Position numbers and translations under genes: made by a program | Notes under the pieces: generated by a model | What the model was told of the DNA's origin: nothing | The model's database searches: none | Seen by the model: only the letters and a program-made list of their open reading frames with translations | Part shown: positions 1 to 12,033 of the stretch, piece by piece | Numbering within the stretch: the first letter of the stretch is position 1 | How the letters are laid out: each line of letters starts with the position of its first letter | Source of the DNA: Lepus europaeus | Taxonomy: Eukaryota; Chordata; Mammalia; Lagomorpha; Leporidae | DNA: 64,000 nucleotides | Assembly: GCF_033115175.1 (NCBI RefSeq) | Contig: NC_084850.1 | Span: forward strand, 18,879,218 to 18,943,217 | Direction: 5' to 3'

Positions 1-307
1 CCCAGCGGGGCCCCGAGCTCTGACGCCCGGGTCGCCCCTTCTGCAGCTGCCCGACGGCGGCTGAACGACTTGGCACAGGAGCCCGCGCTGAGGCCCCTTC
101 TCGCCCTATCCTGGCCTTCCTGCCGACCTTGTATTTTCCCTTGCACTTTGGCTCGTGCTTTCTCCCCTTTCTCTTCTCTTGGGTTTTGATCATCTTACTC
201 TTTCTTTTTCTGTCTCTGTTTCTAAGGCTTGCTATTAGTTATTTTCTCTCTCATTGTGTCTCCCCCTTCTCTTTCTGCCTCTCATTCTTTAGCACTCTCA
301 GTCTCTC

Positions 308-343
<36 letters not shown>

Positions 344-640
344 CCTCCCATATCCATCGCTCATTCTTTCTGTCTCTGCTTCTCAGTCTTCCTCACCGTG
401 GCCCTCTTAGACCCCACCACCACCCGGCATCCTTCTGCCGGTCTCTCTCAGCCTCCGGCTCCTGCCGCCGCTGACAGTGGGCTGACCGGGGAACGCAGGG
501 AGAATGTCCAGTTGCAGGCGGTTAAGAGCACGCCAGAGCATCCTCCCCGCATTCTCCGCCTGTTGCGGCGCTCCTGACAAACAGGCGTTTTATCCGCCAC
601 AGCCCGCGGTGGCCACGGCGGCAGCTGCTTTCTCTGGCAA
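1..640 (+). promoter_or_regulatory. GC-rich 5' flank of GPR101 (putative CpG-island promoter region)
   Basis: The first 100 bases and the stretch from about 415 to 640 are visibly GC- and CpG-rich, while the middle (about 130-410) is a pyrimidine-rich CT tract. The region lies about 1.5 kb upstream of the GPR101 start codon on the same strand, where a 5' UTR exon and promoter would be expected. No TATA box could be assigned with confidence. The promoter role is inferred from position and composition only, and the island may extend left of the window. Confidence 0.4.
300..350. repeat. (CT)n microsatellite
   Basis: An almost pure CT dinucleotide run followed by CCCT units. It creates leucine/serine-rich spurious open frames on the plus strand. 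Confidence 0.9.
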
Positions 641-698
641 AATAAAGTCCACAGAGAGACAGAGATCCAAAAGAGACAAGAGATCCAGCCAGAGGAAA

Positions 699-710
699 CC
701 TGAGGTAAGG
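699..710 (+). other. Candidate 5' splice site of a GPR101 5' UTR exon
   Basis: The sequence ...CCTGAG|GTAAGG is a near-perfect donor consensus with the break after base 704. It could end a noncoding first exon joined to the acceptor at 2031. Inferred from consensus only. In a purine-rich tract such matches can arise by chance, so confidence is modest. Confidence 0.3.
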
Positions 711-1335
711 AACCCTCAGAGAAAGATGGAAAGAGGTAGAGATGCATAAACAAAGATACGGGGAAAGTGTTCAGCAAGGGTGTCAGGTGCTAAGAATGAG
801 ACGCAGAGAAATCAAGTAGAGAGCGCTCGCACCAAAGACATGGCTTGAGAAACAGAGACAGAGACAATCGGGTGAGACAAGCAAGGGAAGGGACAGCAAG
901 GGAAGGAGAGAAGCATGAATGGTGAAACAGAGGCAACTTAGACACAGAAAGAACTCATGGAAAAGACAGGGAGTGACACAGAGACCAGAGAATCTGAGAC
1001 ACACAGAGGAAATGTGCACGTGCTGTGAGAGATGGAAGGAGACAGAGAACCCGAGGGAGACATGGAAACAAGAGCATCGGAGAGACAGAGAGAGACACAC
1101 AGCGAGGGACCACTGCAAAGGTGTGCTAGGGACCTACTGAGATGGACTGTTAGGGAAACCGACTGAGAGAAATGAAGAGATGAGTGCACTGGGGAAAGAC
1201 GGAAAAGCACGCGCACTAGCAAGTGACATAAACGGCGACAAGTAGAGACAGAGACAAGAGCATATCAGAGAGAGAGAGATACGGATAAGACTTCGAGAAA
1301 GATGGGAGGAGGTGGGAGGAAGGAGGGTCGCGCAC

Positions 1336-1412
1336 GCGCGTGCACACACACACACACACAGAAAGAGAGAAACAAGGAGGGAGGGAGGGAGGGAGGGAGG
1401 GAGGGAGGGAGA
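1336..1412. repeat. (CA)n followed by (GGGA)n microsatellites
   Basis: A CA-dinucleotide run is followed by AGAAAGAG-type sequence and then about eight GGGA units. Simple repeat inside the purine-rich tract. Confidence 0.9.
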
Positions 1413-2000
1413 GAGAGAGAGCCCGAGGGTGCAAGGAAGAGATGGGAGTGACAGAGACAGGAAAGAGAACGACAAGGCAGCGACAGGCAGCGGGCACGTG
1501 CTATCCAGAGACTAACAAACAGGCATACCACAGAGACAAGGAAGAGGCGGTGTCAGCGGAAACGGTGAGACGCATGCATGTACTTTTCGAGAGAGAGCGA
1601 AAAAGTGCGCTCGCGACAGATTCGGAAGACAGGTACAGGGGACTACCGTAAACACTCAGCGGCACACAGCGCATGCGCCAGCGCTAACGAACGCGCGCGC
1701 TACCTGGAGAGACCAAAAACTCTGAGACCCAGAGACAGCGTTCCAGATGCGCATAGAGGATGGGCGCGTGCCCGCGGGAGAGACAGACGAAAAGAAATTT
1801 AGAGACCAGGAGAGAGACAGACAAACCCAGAGGGCCAGAGAATGGGCCAAAGAAATTACGCAGACTATGGGGGACGGGCGCGGACGCCTAGGAATGCTCC
1901 GGACCAGGGCGGCTGGGGATTGGGGGGGGGGGGGGGGGACTGCAGCGCCTCCTCTGAACAGGAGACTTTTCCACTCACCCAAAGGCTAACCGCTCCCCCC

Positions 2001-2031
2001 CCCTTCCCCCGCCTGTTTCTTTCATCCCCAG
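2001..2031 (+). other. Candidate 3' splice site ahead of the GPR101 coding exon
   Basis: A long pyrimidine tract (about 1994-2029) ends in CCCCAG at 2026-2031. The exon would start at 2032, 93 bases before the ATG. This matches a structure in which an upstream untranslated exon is spliced to the single coding exon. The site is visible in the sequence, but its use is inferred. Confidence 0.5.
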
Positions 2032-2124
2032 AACAGGCACTCAGTGTGGTCGGTGCAGTTCTCTGCTGCCCCGCCGGTGCCCGCCCTGAGCCTGCACCCT
2101 GTCTCACGTTAGCCCGCTGTCGCC

Positions 2125-3642
2125 ATGACATCCACCTGTACCAACAACACGGGCGAAACCAACAGCAGCCACACGTGCATGCCCCTCTCCAAAATGCCCA
2201 TCAGCCTAGCTCACGGCATCATTCGCTCCAGCGTGCTGCTTATCTTCCTCACTGCCTCGTTCGTCGGCAACGTAGTGCTGGCACTTGTGCTGCAGCGCAA
2301 GCCGCAGCTGCTGCAGGTGACCAACCGCTTCATCTTTAACCTCCTTGTCACTGACTTGCTGCAGATTTCGCTCGTGGCCCCCTGGGTGGTGGCTACCTCC
2401 GTGCCTCTCTTCTGGCCTCTCAATAACCACTTCTGCACTGCCCTCGTTAGCCTCACCCACCTGTTCGCCTTTGCCAGCGTCAATACCATTGTCGTGGTGT
2501 CGGTGGATCGCTACCTGTCCATCATCCACCCTCTTTCCTACCCGTCCAAGATGACCCAGCGCCGCGGTTACATGCTTCTCTATGGAACCTGGATTGTGGC
2601 CATCTTGCAGAGCACACCCCCACTATATGGCTGGGGCCAGGCTGCCTTTGATGAGCGCAATGCTCTTTGCTCCATGATCTGGGGGGCCAGCCCCAGCTAC
2701 ACGATTGTCAGCGTGGTGTCCTTCATCATCGTTCCACTGATTGTCATGATTGCTTGCTACTCTGTGGTGTTTGGTGCAGCCCGGCGTCAGCAAGCTCTGC
2801 TGTACAACATCAAGAGTCACAGCTTGGAGGTGCGGGTCAAGGACTGTGTGCAGAATGAGAACGAAGAAGGGGTGGAGAAGTCTGAGTTTCAGGGTGAGAG
2901 GCATTTTCACCACCAAGATGAAGGTGAGCCCAAGGCCAAGCACGGCAGCATGGAGACCGAAGAGGGTAGCATAGAAGGCAAGCACTGCAGCATGAGGGCC
3001 AAGGAAGGAAACACGGAGACCAATAAGAGTAGCTTGGAGGCCAGTGAGGGCAGCATGGAGGGTAAGAAAGGTGGCAGTGAAGTTGAGGTAAGCAGCACTA
3101 AAGCAGACAAGGGTTGCACAGAGGTCAACCAGTGCAACATTGACTTGGGTGAAGATGACATAGACTTTGGTGAAGACCACATCAATTTCGGTGAGGCTGA
3201 TGTTGAGGCAGTGAATATTCCAGAGAGCCTCCCACCCAGCCGTCGAAACAGCAACAATGACCCTCCTCTGCCCAGGTGCTACGAATGCAAAGCTGCTAAA
3301 GTGATCTTCCTCATCATTTTCTCCTACGTGCTATCCCTAGGGCCTTACTGCTTTCTAGCAGTCCTGGCTGTGTGGGTGGATGTCCAAACCCAGGTACCAC
3401 AGTGGGTGATCACCATAATAATCTGGCTTTTCTTCCTGCAGTGCTGCATCCACCCTTACATCTATGGCTACATGCACAAAACCATCAAGAAGGAAATCCA
3501 AGATATGCTAAAGAAATTCTTCTGCAAGGAAGAGCCCCCCAAAGAAGACAGCCACCCAGATCTGCCTGGAACTGAAGCTGGCACAGAGGGTGGAACTGAA
3601 GGCAAGGTCGTCACTTCCCATGATTCTACTATCTTGCCTTGA
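2125..3642 (+). CDS. GPR101: GPR101, orphan class A G-protein-coupled receptor
   Basis: Intact 505-residue single-exon frame. The start ATG has G at -3 and gives the GPR101 N-terminus MTSTCTNNTG with N-glycosylation sites. Seven hydrophobic segments are visible. Family marks are the DRY motif at residues 128-130 (SVDRYLS), the conserved cysteines 104 and 182 for the TM3-ECL2 disulphide, TM6 with LSLGPY, and an HPYIY variant of NPxxY at 443-447, followed by an amphipathic helix 8 (HKTIKKEIQDMLKK). Intracellular loop 3 is very long (about residues 217-390), acidic, and built of degenerate GSME-type units. The length is close to the human protein (508). GPR101 is a plasma-membrane receptor expressed in brain/hypothalamus and pituitary, with strong constitutive Gs coupling, and human duplications that include it cause X-linked acrogigantism (established knowledge). 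The transmembrane core looks near-identical to the human protein, and differences cluster in loop 3 and the tail. No frameshift or damage is seen. Confidence 0.98.
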   Translation: MTSTCTNNTGETNSSHTCMPLSKMPISLAHGIIRSSVLLIFLTASFVGNVVLALVLQRKPQLLQVTNRFIFNLLVTDLLQISLVAPWVVATSVPLFWPLNNHFCTALVSLTHLFAFASVNTIVVVSVDRYLSIIHPLSYPSKMTQRRGYMLLYGTWIVAILQSTPPLYGWGQAAFDERNALCSMIWGASPSYTIVSVVSFIIVPLIVMIACYSVVFGAARRQQALLYNIKSHSLEVRVKDCVQNENEEGVEKSEFQGERHFHHQDEGEPKAKHGSMETEEGSIEGKHCSMRAKEGNTETNKSSLEASEGSMEGKKGGSEVEVSSTKADKGCTEVNQCNIDLGEDDIDFGEDHINFGEADVEAVNIPESLPPSRRNSNNDPPLPRCYECKAAKVIFLIIFSYVLSLGPYCFLAVLAVWVDVQTQVPQWVITIIIWLFFLQCCIHPYIYGYMHKTIKKEIQDMLKKFFCKEEPPKEDSHPDLPGTEAGTEGGTEGKVVTSHDSTILP

Positions 3643-5372
3643 GCAATCCTTGAACTGTTCACAATACAGAAAACACGAGCAGCTTTCTTTTCAATGAATC
3701 ACCCACAATCCTATTAATGCCAACCCATACCATTCTAGGAAAAGATGTTGTGCACACATCGTTTTCACCAGAAGGTAGATAAGTACATGTAGGAAGTAGG
3801 AACTTGCATCTTCCCTTAAGGGTATGCCCTTGAAAACGTGGACTTGAATTTCTTACTGAAATTTCCCCCTAAAAAATTATTAGGCTCTAAATTTCTTCAA
3901 GCAACAAGGGCTATCCATTTTGGATCTATGCTTGGTATTCTGTCTGTCTCCCCAGGGCTATACTGTGCCTGCTTTAATTCTTAGGGAAAGGGAAGATGAT
4001 GTTTGTGAACTTACGAACTTTTGGGCCCTCAGGTTGGCCGCTCAAGGGCCAGGGCCACAGTTCAAGTTCAACTGAGAGAAGAGCAATGGATCAAGTCATT
4101 CGTGGAGTCCAAGAAGCAAAACCTGACAGACTGATCAATGCAGGAGCCAAATTCTAAACTGAGAAGCCCTACAATGTGATGCAGAGACTATTGTGCAAAC
4201 TGAAGCAAATGAGTGTTGTGCAGTTAGAATACCAAGAAAGTTTCTTGATCCCCTAAAGGGATCCAGGATAGTAAAAGAGCATGTATGGAATGGGAAGCCA
4301 GCCCAAGGGAGAAAATACAGAAATAATGTATATCCATGGGGCTAAATGGTTGATTTCTTTTTCCTATGAAGTAATGGGTTTATGCATGAGCTGGGACTCA
4401 AGTCACTCCATACAAATGGAAAAATTGCCAATTAACACTAAATTATGTTCTAGCTCCTATCTGAATAATAGTGGGACAGAAATTGTGCCACTATTTTACA
4501 ATTTCCTCTTTGTGACTGAATTGAGATGCTCTAACAATCCTCCAGATCTCTGCCAATCACTTCTGCTTTGCTTTGTTCAAATAGGCCTTTCTGGTAAAAC
4601 AGTATTTCAGAAGAAAAAGGAATTCAACTAAGAGCAGCCAAAGCCCTACAAAATTCACACTGCCAATCAAGAGTATTGTGCCCATCAGAAATCTTTTATG
4701 TGTCTGTGAGGATCAAGTAAGGTACCATGAACATTTTCTGTCCTCCAGGCTCACCCACAGAGATCCTTTCCACCTCTGGCACTTTCTTAAGCTATTAAGC
4801 TCTCTGTAGATGTGGGAGAGAAATATAAGAGAGTCAGAAATGACAGATAGGATGGTTTCACAATACCTGGAAAACATCTGATCTATTCCAAACAATTCTA
4901 AAGTCAAAGCATTCAGGTCAGGCATGTCTTAATTATTGCTGTCAAAATGTATTGCTTTGAGGAAACCTTTACAATATCTAAATGATCCCTAGTGTCAACA
5001 CCAAGGAAGATTTTTCAAACCCCAAGACCTAAAATCACTCTAAGCAGGGATAGATCTGTGTATTCCTGGGGGCACAGGCCACATCAACAGAATGAAACAA
5101 CATGGATCCAACAGTCAAGTCTGTTTCTACTCCTCCTGCAATTTTCCAGCAACTGCCAGTTCATGCAGAAATCCACTGTTACTAGGGGTGGAGTGGGAGT
5201 AGGGGGAATGTTGATTTGAAAAAATGGTTAATGAGGCTGCTCTAGGTAAAGATGGTCATATTTGAAGTTTAGCCTCATTCTTGTACAATTAACAGGTCTG
5301 TGTTAGAGCTCAAATTTCATTCATATATATATATATACATACATACACACACACATATATATGTATATATAT

Positions 5373-5422
<50 letters not shown>

Positions 5423-8400
5423 GCCCAGCTCATTCTATTTTTGTCTATCCCTCATCACAGATTCCAACATGAACTTCTCAAGGGGGAGAGATAAACAGCA
5501 ATTATATTGGGTCTGTAAATAAGTCTGTATGGGAATTTGGGATAGCCATATTCAGAATTTAGGAAAGAAGAACCAAATAATATTGAGCTGACCTGCCAAA
5601 TCAAGATGTGTATGAAAACCTTAGCAAGTACAACTCCATTAATTTGGAACTTGTGTTAATTCAGAAAAGGCGTAGGGGTTGAAGTTTGCTTTCACACTAT
5701 TATTTTTCTATGAGAATGTACAAAGGAAATTAATTGTCCTACATGTATTATACTGATATATTGCCAAGCTTTTATGTGATCTGTCCTTAAAGGATATCTG
5801 GATGAAGAAATGTGATCAGTCTTTTTATTATGAGATGGGTATTGCCTTGCAGGTTCCTCGTGGTTGAAGATTTCAAAGTAGCTACTTCATGCTGTTTGAG
5901 TAGAAGTGCTTGTCTGGGGTAGAAAACAGGATTTCAAACAGAAGTCTCTCCATTCATTTTGTTGAAACTGAACTTCTTGTTTTATTTTTAAAGCTCAACC
6001 CCTTCAAAGTGTGTCAGAGAAAATTGTTTGCCAAAATCTCAAATCAGAATGGAACCAGAACCTGTACGAGTGTGGTAAGTCCATTTCACAGCACACCCAA
6101 ACATTCTGCCGGGTACCAAAACTCACCAGTTTCCTTCAACTCACCAGTTTCCTTCTTAAAGTTCCTCTTTCCCTTATTTTATTTAATCATCCATTATTTT
6201 TGGCAAATCTGATTCTTCAAACATTAAGACCTTTAGAAAATAGGAGAGTGGAAAAGAGGACCTTTTAATTGAGGGCATTCTGCTTTGAGGAAATTTTCTC
6301 CTTAATGAATATGGTCTCTGATTATCCTGGAGATAGCTGTTGCTTCAGATTTTGGGCTATTTTGAATACAGCACCATCAACTTAATGAGGTTTTACTGCA
6401 CCTACTGTTTTTGCCATTTGAAAATCTGAAAGTACTCAAAAAAAAATCATCAATACCTTCACAGATTCTCATGTGCAATAGCTTTTCCTAAATGTTTTTA
6501 AGGATGTATTATTTAGCCAAGGCCACTTCATGTGTGCAGTAAAAAAATCCCATTAAAGTGCGAGGTCCAGACAAGCCAGACTTTGAAAATATGTTATTTT
6601 AGGTTTAATGATTTCTTTATTAAGAATAATAGAGTATCTAGTTTGCCAAGGAGTCGCAGGTGCTTTAACCAGCACACTAATTTCAATAAGCATAGGATGG
6701 CTTAATAAAGAGCAAGCCCTAGGGTTCTGTGACTTCTCTTATGCCAGGGTCCATCTTCTCTAGGATACCACAAACGCCAGCTGCTGCGAAGTCCTCTGCA
6801 CTCCGAGCTCCCTGCCCACCTCTTGCCCTCAGACCCACTGTCTTCCCCTGCTTCACTCCTCTTCCCACTGTTGTGTTGGCCCTTCAGGATACCCTGTGCT
6901 TACAGTTCTGCATGCTCACTCCCTCCCCATCCATCCCTTTCAAACCTAGAGCTGATAGATTCACAGGGACCTGAGGGCACAAGGAAACAGGGAAGGAGAG
7001 AAGTGAACCATAGAACTGACCATCAATTAAAGGGATTTTTCTGTCTCCTTTCCAACTGCAATCAAAGATAACAGGATACCTACTTCAAATTCTACAGGCA
7101 AGGTAAAGTGCCATTTTATGATTTTGGAGGAGGTAGGCACCTCATTTCTAACCAAAAATCATCTGACAGAATACATCTTTGGAAACACATTCAATTCTGT
7201 AGATAATTTCCAATGATTTCAGCAAAAAAAAAAAAAAAACTAAAAAAACTTTCACCTATGAAATTATAAGGTGCCTAATATTGCCTTATTTTATACATAA
7301 TGAGCCAATGACACTAGGTTAAAGTTATTTAACAAGAAATCTTTTGTACTACCAGAAGAATAATTTACAAGCTGAAACTAGGCTTTCTTTCTTAACTACC
7401 AAAAAGCTCTTAAAAATATCTGAAACACACCTTTTGGAAGAGAAAAAAAAATATGCATCATCTGATAATTTAAACTCTTTAAGATAAAATCCTCAGGGGG
7501 TATTGGGGTGAAACAAAAAGTAGCAATTTAAACCATTGAACTGTATTTTTCTCTTATACCCACCCTCCCCCATATTTTGAGAAAAAAATCAGCTCATAAT
7601 GTCTTTTCTGTTGTATTCCTCTTTAAGACAAACCCCATGCTGTCAAGAGAGATTGCTCAAGGAAATGTCTTTTCCTTCTGGAGCAGATAAAAGATTAGGG
7701 AACAGTTGGCTACTTGCCAGGTACCAGATAAGGAGAGAAAATTTGGTCAGTCATGCCTTTTAACCTTCTCCCTCCTTATCTCTGTCTCTCTCTTATTTTC
7801 TGTGATCTGGACCAGTGCTCTTGGCCTTTCAATGCCCCTCCAAGCTTAGACAAGAGGAGGCAGAAGCAATGAGCTAGAAACAGCAGCCTAAAGCCCCAAA
7901 AGAAGAGAAACCCTTGTCATAAATTCTTTCTGATTATGTATAATCTCTTCCTCTATGGCAAATGCTCAGCTTGCTTACAGCAGTCTTCTGTTGTAAGTGA
8001 CAAAACTGACTGAGGAAGAAATGAGAAAGCTCAAATCCACTGAATTTGGCCACTGTCTGCCAGGTCACTGGCAAGTTTACTGCACTTTGGTAAGTAAAGA
8101 ATACTCAAAGTCAATGAAGCTTTCCAATCGGAGTCAGGTGTTTCCATCATTGCACCCAAAGCCTCTATATCTCAGAGAACACACACCAAATCACAGGAAC
8201 TTGTACACTCACAGGTGATTTGCTTTGTCTGGGATTGTATCTCACTTGTTCTAAAACATAGACAGAAACAAGATTGCTTTTAGTTTGGTGCTTCAAACTT
8301 GAGTGGACTTTCCCCCATCTTCAACTGTGTTATAACTTTGATGTTAAAAATTTGATGTTTTCGTCTTGTTTCAGTGGTGTGTTCCTTTTTGTAAGTAATT

Positions 8401-11400
8401 TCCTAAATGTAAGCTGTAACTGTATATAAAATATGTGTTCTTGGAGATAAGGTGCTAGATATTAGACTGTAAATGTGTTCCTAGATATTATCATCCTCAA
8501 AAAGTGGTAGTCTATACATGTAAAATTAGTTTATAAAGTGCATGCGAAATTTAAGTGTGACCCACACTCCAGTCAATTCTGAGTAGAACATAGTACATTT
8601 GTTTTTGTTAATGTATATTTTGAAGTGTATACTACAGGATCTATAAAGTGGCTTCAACATGGGGTGGCAGGAAGTGGTGCCTTTCATTCTTTAAATCCTT
8701 GGTACAATATATGGCAGGTGAGCACTTATTCTGATATAACTGATCATTAATTTGAGCTAATTCTACTGGCTGAAGTCCTGGCTGGCGGTTCTCCACAACA
8801 CAGTTGGCACTAGTATGCATGTTTTCCATTAACTGAACATAAAGAATGCAAAATCAAAGAAGACAATCCTGTCTCCCATTAAAAAACAAGCACCCCAGGA
8901 TAGGCTGTTGGAGTCCTGTTTGCAGAATGAAAATACTGCTATCTCAAGACCAAACAGTAACCAGTACTTAACCATGAACTGACAGGATTTACATTTAGCA
9001 GATCCATATTGCGACCCTCCCTGCCCTCCTGGTGCAGTGCCAAACCCAGAAAAATGCAGATCTGGGTTTTTTTTGTCCAATTGGTTGCTTGTCTGAGGGT
9101 TAAGCTGCAGCATGAATGTGTAAATAGATAAAGAGCTAGTGGGACTCCTCTAGGGGGTTGCAGCCAAGGTGATTAAGAAGTATAATTGTATATCAATGAC
9201 ATTTGCATAAGAGAAGAAAAGATGTGATTGTATTATATTTAAAGAACAAAAATATTACACTAGAAATATATAGAGATATATGTATATACACCCTCATACA
9301 GTCACTTCTAAAACTGCCTTTAATACCAAATTTTATGTACTGCTTTGAGACTGAAAGCAATAGGAAAAAATGCATTCAGTCAATAAACAGTTATCTTTAA
9401 TATTTTAAGCTTTGAATTGAAAAGTTTCCTTTTCCTTTTAAAACAGGCTTTGTAATTTAAAAGTGCCTTTCAAAAGGATTGTCAAAGTGCAATCCAGGGA
9501 GCCATGTTCCCATTGGCACAACTTACCTTCAGGTGCACAAAGGGAGTGGGTTTTATCCTCCTCCCCTCAGCAAGAAGAGAAACTCCCTCCCACCCCAATC
9601 GAATTCATGAATCAATACTGTTACATGGGCCAGCTGGCCATAGACTCTGCTCAAGGCATTGGTTTTATATATTGGTTGGCTTTAAGGGGATCCTATCTAA
9701 AATAGTTACAACACATTTTTTTTTTTTGGACAGAAATAACAGACTCATGCTTGGGGAACACAGAGAGATTGATGTTTGTGGTTTAACTAAATATTACTAA
9801 GTGATGTTTGTGTTTCTTAAATAGTGCTGTTAATCTGTCCTTGATATATTCTTCTGAAATATACTAAATAAAGTCTAATTTTATGTGTGAATCTGGTCAT
9901 TATGTTGATTTCCTTGAGAAAACAGTGATGGAGGAAGAAGGAAGAAAGGAATATCATATTCTCAGAACTGTTTCTATGTACTATGTTGAACCCATGGAAG
10001 ACTAAAAATATAAAATTAAAAAAAAATTTAGGAAGACATGTGATTAGGTATCCATCCCTTCTTTTGCCTGAATGGAGTAGACAGGGGCCAAACAACTCAC
10101 TGAATTACATGATAGAAGGAACTGTGCAAGCTCCAATATTTCACATACCAATATTCTAATATGAGGAATATGCAGTGAGATGGGGGGGGGCAGTCATCAG
10201 CAAAGGCTAGCTGGAAGAGGAGCATTTGCTTGGTCCTCTATGAATTAAAAGGATTTCAAAGTGAGAGGGGAGTCATCACAGAGGAAACATGAGGCCAGAT
10301 AGTTTGTGGGGTTCTCAAATGCCAAGTTTCATTCCAAAAGCAGTGAGATTTGAGCAGGAGTGTGGTGAAAATAGCCTTTGCTTTTACGAACAGTACTGCC
10401 AAGCACCCAGGTTACTCTACTGGGTTCCAGCCTCTACTAAGCCCAGGACACTTCCCTCAGCACTATTCAGCCTAGCCCAACCTAGCTCCCTACAACCACC
10501 TCAGGTCGGCCCCAACTCATCAGGCTTCATAGACCAGGAGGGCAGGAGACTGTTCCCTCGAGCCCCAGTTTCTGAAAAATACTTATACCTCTAATGCAGC
10601 TATTACATATAAAACCACAATATACAGATGAGATGAGCAAGTAAGTCTAAAACTTAAGAACTCTTAGTTCCTCTTGAGCCAAAGTACTTGACCTACTAGT
10701 GGTTTCTCCTCCAATACTCTTATAGATAGTGGTGTAAGGAAGTACACACCTCACATGCTTCCAAAGTGGTATTTCAGGGCCCACATCTAGAGACTCGGGG
10801 AGCTATTCACACCCATTTAATCAAAATAAAGTGCTATTTTCCATTTCTCCAAAATCAACCTAAACACTGACTTCTACGCTATTTCAAAATGTTCAAGCAT
10901 GGCTGCCATGAAACCTGCATATGGATACCTTCACATTAATATGAAAATGCCATCTAGACAATGATTTTATTTCCTGCTACAGAAATAAATTTGCATTTCT
11001 AGCAAAACTACTACCATCAATGCAAATAAAGGCCCTCAGGAGCCTGATAAAAGTATCATGCTGCCAACCTGGTGAGAAAAGAGTTCCCTTAAGCTCAATA
11101 TACCACTATTTAGTTCAGAGTATTTAGGAGAAAATGGAATGGGTTCCAGTGAGCCTCACAAAAGCAGTTTCTCCTCTCAGGCCAGAGCTAAAGGCCCAGC
11201 CTAGATTATAAAATCCAATGGGAGAAGGTTGAAAGGACCTGAAATTCTCAAGTCAAGTTATATGCTGTAGCTTCTGTACCATTCCCATGCTTATCACTTT
11301 GTTATAGGCCCTGGGTCCATTGCTATCAGCCATAGTCCTGGTCCTTCCAATACAGACAAGGTGTACGAGTGGCAAATGATTATTTTCCTCTTTCACAGAG

Positions 11401-11572
11401 CAACTATTTAACTCCTACTCCCCCCTCTTACTTCCTCACTTAAATGTGACCCTCTGACCCCATCCCTCCTCATTCCAATCTTCCTCCAAGGGCCACACAA
11501 TTTCTTGCTCCCTGCACACACAATGAAGTACTCTTTAACTTTAGGATGTTTTTTAAAATTTTCATGAATTAC
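3643..11572. other. GPR101 3' flank: SINE-free noncoding interval
   Basis: No supported gene. The first part must hold the GPR101 3' UTR. AATAAA words on the plus strand occur near 6704, 9864 and 10824, but none can be chosen as the polyadenylation signal from sequence alone. There is one AC/AT microsatellite and no recognisable C-repeat. Open frames are short and lack codon or family signal. Confidence 0.7.
5323..5422. repeat. Compound (TA)n/(CA)n microsatellite
   Basis: Alternating TA, CATA and CA dinucleotide runs over about 100 bases, with the longest a CA run around 5378-5404. Confidence 0.95.
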
Positions 11573-12033
11573 AGGTCATCAAAGAAGGAGGTACTTTCTC
11601 TGAAGAGAGGAGAGAACTTCCACTTTGACTATGACCTTGTCTAAATATGATCAGAATCGGCAAACTCAAAAGGCCTCCATAAGTGTCAATTTGTTAAGTC
11701 AACAACAGGAGTCACTGTGCAATTACTCCTCATGTAGGATCTCTGTCCTTAATATGCTGTACATCGCGATTTAATGCTATAACTAGTACTCAAACAGTAT
11801 TTTTCACTTTGTGTTTCTGTGTGGGTGCAAACTGTTGAAATCTTTACTTAATATATGCTAAATTGATCCTCTGTATATAAAGATAATTCAAATGAATCTT
11901 GATGTGAATGGAAGGGGAGAGGGAGTAGGAGAGGGGAGGGTTGCAGGTGGGAGGGAAGTATGGGGGGGAAGCCATTGTAATCCATAAGCTGTACTTTGGA
12001 AATTTATATTCATTAAATAAAGTTAAAACATTT
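11573..12033 (+). mobile_element. Rabbit L1 3' end (5'-truncated, with target-site duplication)
   Basis: Typical rabbit L1 3' UTR words in order: the catcaaagaaggaggta block, a cactgtgcaa block, a ggtgcaaactgttgaaatc block, a G-rich purine stretch, and an end at TTCATTAAATAAAGTT plus A-rich tail. Flanks carry an imperfect duplication around TTCATGAATT (about 11560-11570 and 12044-12055). A truncated retrotransposed copy without coding potential. Confidence 0.85.

Larger units (their letters stand above)
640..1850. repeat. Degenerate purine-rich (GAGACA-like) tract
   Basis: About 1.2 kb in which the plus strand is dominated by G and A, with endlessly varied gagacagag/agagaga words, scattered CpGs and no unit conserved well enough to be a clean tandem array. 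It contains a CA run at about 1341-1360, GGGA units at about 1376-1412 and many GAGA words. All open frames here, on both strands, are low-complexity by-products. It sits immediately upstream of the GPR101 coding exon. Confidence 0.75.

Noticed and set aside
129-474. Leucine/serine-rich plus-strand frames
   Set aside because: Products of the CT microsatellite in two frames. No codon bias and no family.
783-1531. Several overlapping minus-strand frames of 90-113 codons
   Set aside because: All translate the complement of the purine-rich tract into Ser/Leu/Pro low complexity, and they overlap in different frames.
2623-3257. Minus-strand frames of 116-185 codons opposite GPR101
   Set aside because: Antisense shadows of the GPR101 coding sequence and its repeat-rich loop.
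6011-6120. Plus-strand peptide LYECGKSISQHTQT resembling a C2H2 zinc-finger linker
   Set aside because: Only about half of one finger is seen, with no second cysteine-histidine set and no further fingers on either side. Most likely chance, or a very old relic.
9640-9730. Possible terminal TM9SF2-like exon on the minus strand (VVTILDR-like)
   Set aside because: Only a few residues resemble the expected tail. A poly-purine run replaces the upstream codons, and there is no acceptor at the right phase.
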